DNA of 7,043 nt from JACQPU01 sp039961715 (lineage in GTDB: Bacteria; Bacteroidota; Ignavibacteria; UBA10030): NCBI GenBank assembly GCA_039961715.1, contig JABRVW010000020.1, positions 1 through 7,043 on the forward strand. Direction: 5' to 3'. The notes below the pieces were generated by a model, which ran no database searches, was not told the DNA's origin, and saw only the letters and a list, made by a program, of their open reading frames with translations. The translations under genes and the position numbers were made by a program. Numbering within the stretch: the first letter of the stretch is position 1; every line of letters begins with the position of its first letter. Shown in pieces: positions 6,329 through 7,043 of the stretch.

Positions 6329-7000
6329 ATGGCATCCATCATCGACATTCAGGGAGTCTCAAAATCGTATTGGCGGGACAGCTTTGAGATTCCTGTTCTC
6401 AACAATATTTCCCTTTCCATCCCCGAGGGCGAGTTCATCGCGCTCATGGGGCCTTCAGGGTCGGGAAAGACGACTCTGCTGAACCTCATTGCGGGGATCG
6501 ACAAACCGAACAGCGGGAGTCTTGTCGTGGCGGGCACGGATATAGCGCGCCTGAGTGAATCCCAGCTCGCAAAATGGCGCGCCACGCACGTGGGCTTCAT
6601 TTTCCAGTTCTACAACCTCATCCCCGTGCTCACAGCCTACGAGAACGTGGAGCTTCCCCTCCTCCTGACTCATCTCTCGAAGGCTGAGCGGAAGAAGCAC
6701 GTGGAACTTGCCCTCTCGGTGGTCGGCCTGGCCGACCGCATGGACCATTATCCAAAACAACTTTCGGGCGGACAGGAACAGCGGGTTGCCATTGCACGCG
6801 CCATCGCCACGGATCCCACGTTGCTTGTAGCCGATGAACCCACGGGCGATCTGGACAAGAATTCCGCCGAAGAGATTTTGCTCCTGCTTGAACGACTGAA
6901 TAGGGAATTCAAGAAGACCATTGTGATGGTCACCCACGATCCGAGGGCGGCCGAACGGGCTCATACCGTCCGTCACCTGGACAAAGGCGAACTGCAATAA
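6329..7000 (+). CDS. ABC transporter ATP-binding protein, MacB/LolD-like
   Basis: This 223-residue ATPase has every motif needed for activity: Walker A GPSGSGKTT (41-49), Q-loop FIFQFYNLIP (90-99, Q93), signature LSGGQEQRVAIARA (145-158), Walker B LLVADEPTGDLD (165-176, catalytic E170) and the H-loop VTHD (H203). The FQFYNLIPVLTAYENVELP stretch and PTGDLD are characteristic of the MacB/LolD/FtsE group, whose permeases have a large periplasmic domain. It should couple ATP hydrolysis to movement of the permease that begins at 7014, working with the adaptor encoded 15 bases upstream. A strong AAGGAG at 6318-6323, five bases from the ATG, supports the start. Length is normal for the family. No gene symbol is given because macrolide, lipoprotein and peptide exporters share this sequence type. 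Confidence 0.93.
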   Translation: MASIIDIQGVSKSYWRDSFEIPVLNNISLSIPEGEFIALMGPSGSGKTTLLNLIAGIDKPNSGSLVVAGTDIARLSESQLAKWRATHVGFIFQFYNLIPVLTAYENVELPLLLTHLSKAERKKHVELALSVVGLADRMDHYPKQLSGGQEQRVAIARAIATDPTLLVADEPTGDLDKNSAEEILLLLERLNREFKKTIVMVTHDPRAAERAHTVRHLDKGELQ

Positions 7001-7013
7001 GGAATCGTCCCAC

Positions 7014-7043
7014 ATGAAAGTCTTCAAGCTCATGTTCAAGAAC
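7014..7043 (+). CDS. Start of a probable FtsX/MacB-type permease (partial, cut by window end)
   Basis: Only ten codons are visible, reading MKVFKLMFKN in an open frame to the last base. They begin 13 bases after the ATPase stop, with AAGGA at 6999-7003 as a plausible though somewhat distant ribosome binding site (10 bases). A short basic-amphipathic start of this kind is typical of FtsX-like permeases just before their first transmembrane helix, and operon order adaptor-ATPase-permease predicts exactly such a gene. The product call rests mainly on context. Confidence 0.65.
   Translation, partial: MKVFKLMFKN

Noticed and set aside
6455..7039. A 194-codon minus-strand frame opposite the ABC ATPase
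   Set aside because: The opposite strand encodes a complete ATPase with all motifs; this frame is a mirror of its codon usage.

Overview
The window is a bacterial chromosomal stretch of moderately high GC with genes densely packed on the + strand. Protein content suggests a Gram-negative (didermic) bacterium: a periplasmic adaptor of an efflux system sits beside a MacB/LolD-type ABC ATPase, and a DUF4159 protein sits beside a large DUF4175 protein. The DUF4159/DUF4175 pairing and one good match to the Bacteroidota -7 promoter element (TAnnTTTG, at 5106-5113) point to the Bacteroidota/Ignavibacteriota/Chlorobi neighbourhood. This is an inference; no rRNA or other phylogenetic marker is present.

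Layout. Positions 1-303 hold no credible gene. They contain a mosaic of direct and inverted copies of short repeat units (about 51-210), then a long GC-rich hairpin (239-293) that ends against the Shine-Dalgarno sequence of the first gene. The first gene (304-693) encodes a stand-alone cyclic-nucleotide-binding domain protein with no visible output domain. After a 166-base gap comes a two-gene unit: an exported DUF4159 protein (860-1519) and, 6 bases later, a 1118-residue membrane-anchored DUF4175 protein with Ig-like domains and a very long Gln/Glu-rich coiled coil (1526-4882, GTG start).

The 237-base gap 4883-5119 carries a hairpin followed by six T's (probable terminator) and then a TATCTTTG box only six bases before the next ATG, so the mRNA may be leaderless or nearly so. 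From there runs a transport operon: membrane-fusion/adaptor protein (5120-6313), ABC ATPase (6329-7000) and the first ten codons of what is probably an FtsX/MacB-type permease (7014 to the window end). The three products should form one MacAB-like system: the ATPase and permease in the inner membrane work mechanically on a periplasmic adaptor that leads to an outer-membrane exit duct. The substrate cannot be told from sequence.

Nothing here is a clear new defence or mobile system. The most noteworthy items are the hairpin abutting the start of the cyclic-nucleotide-binding gene, the repeat mosaic, the DUF4159-DUF4175 pair of unknown function, and the terminator/promoter junction at 5048-5113.
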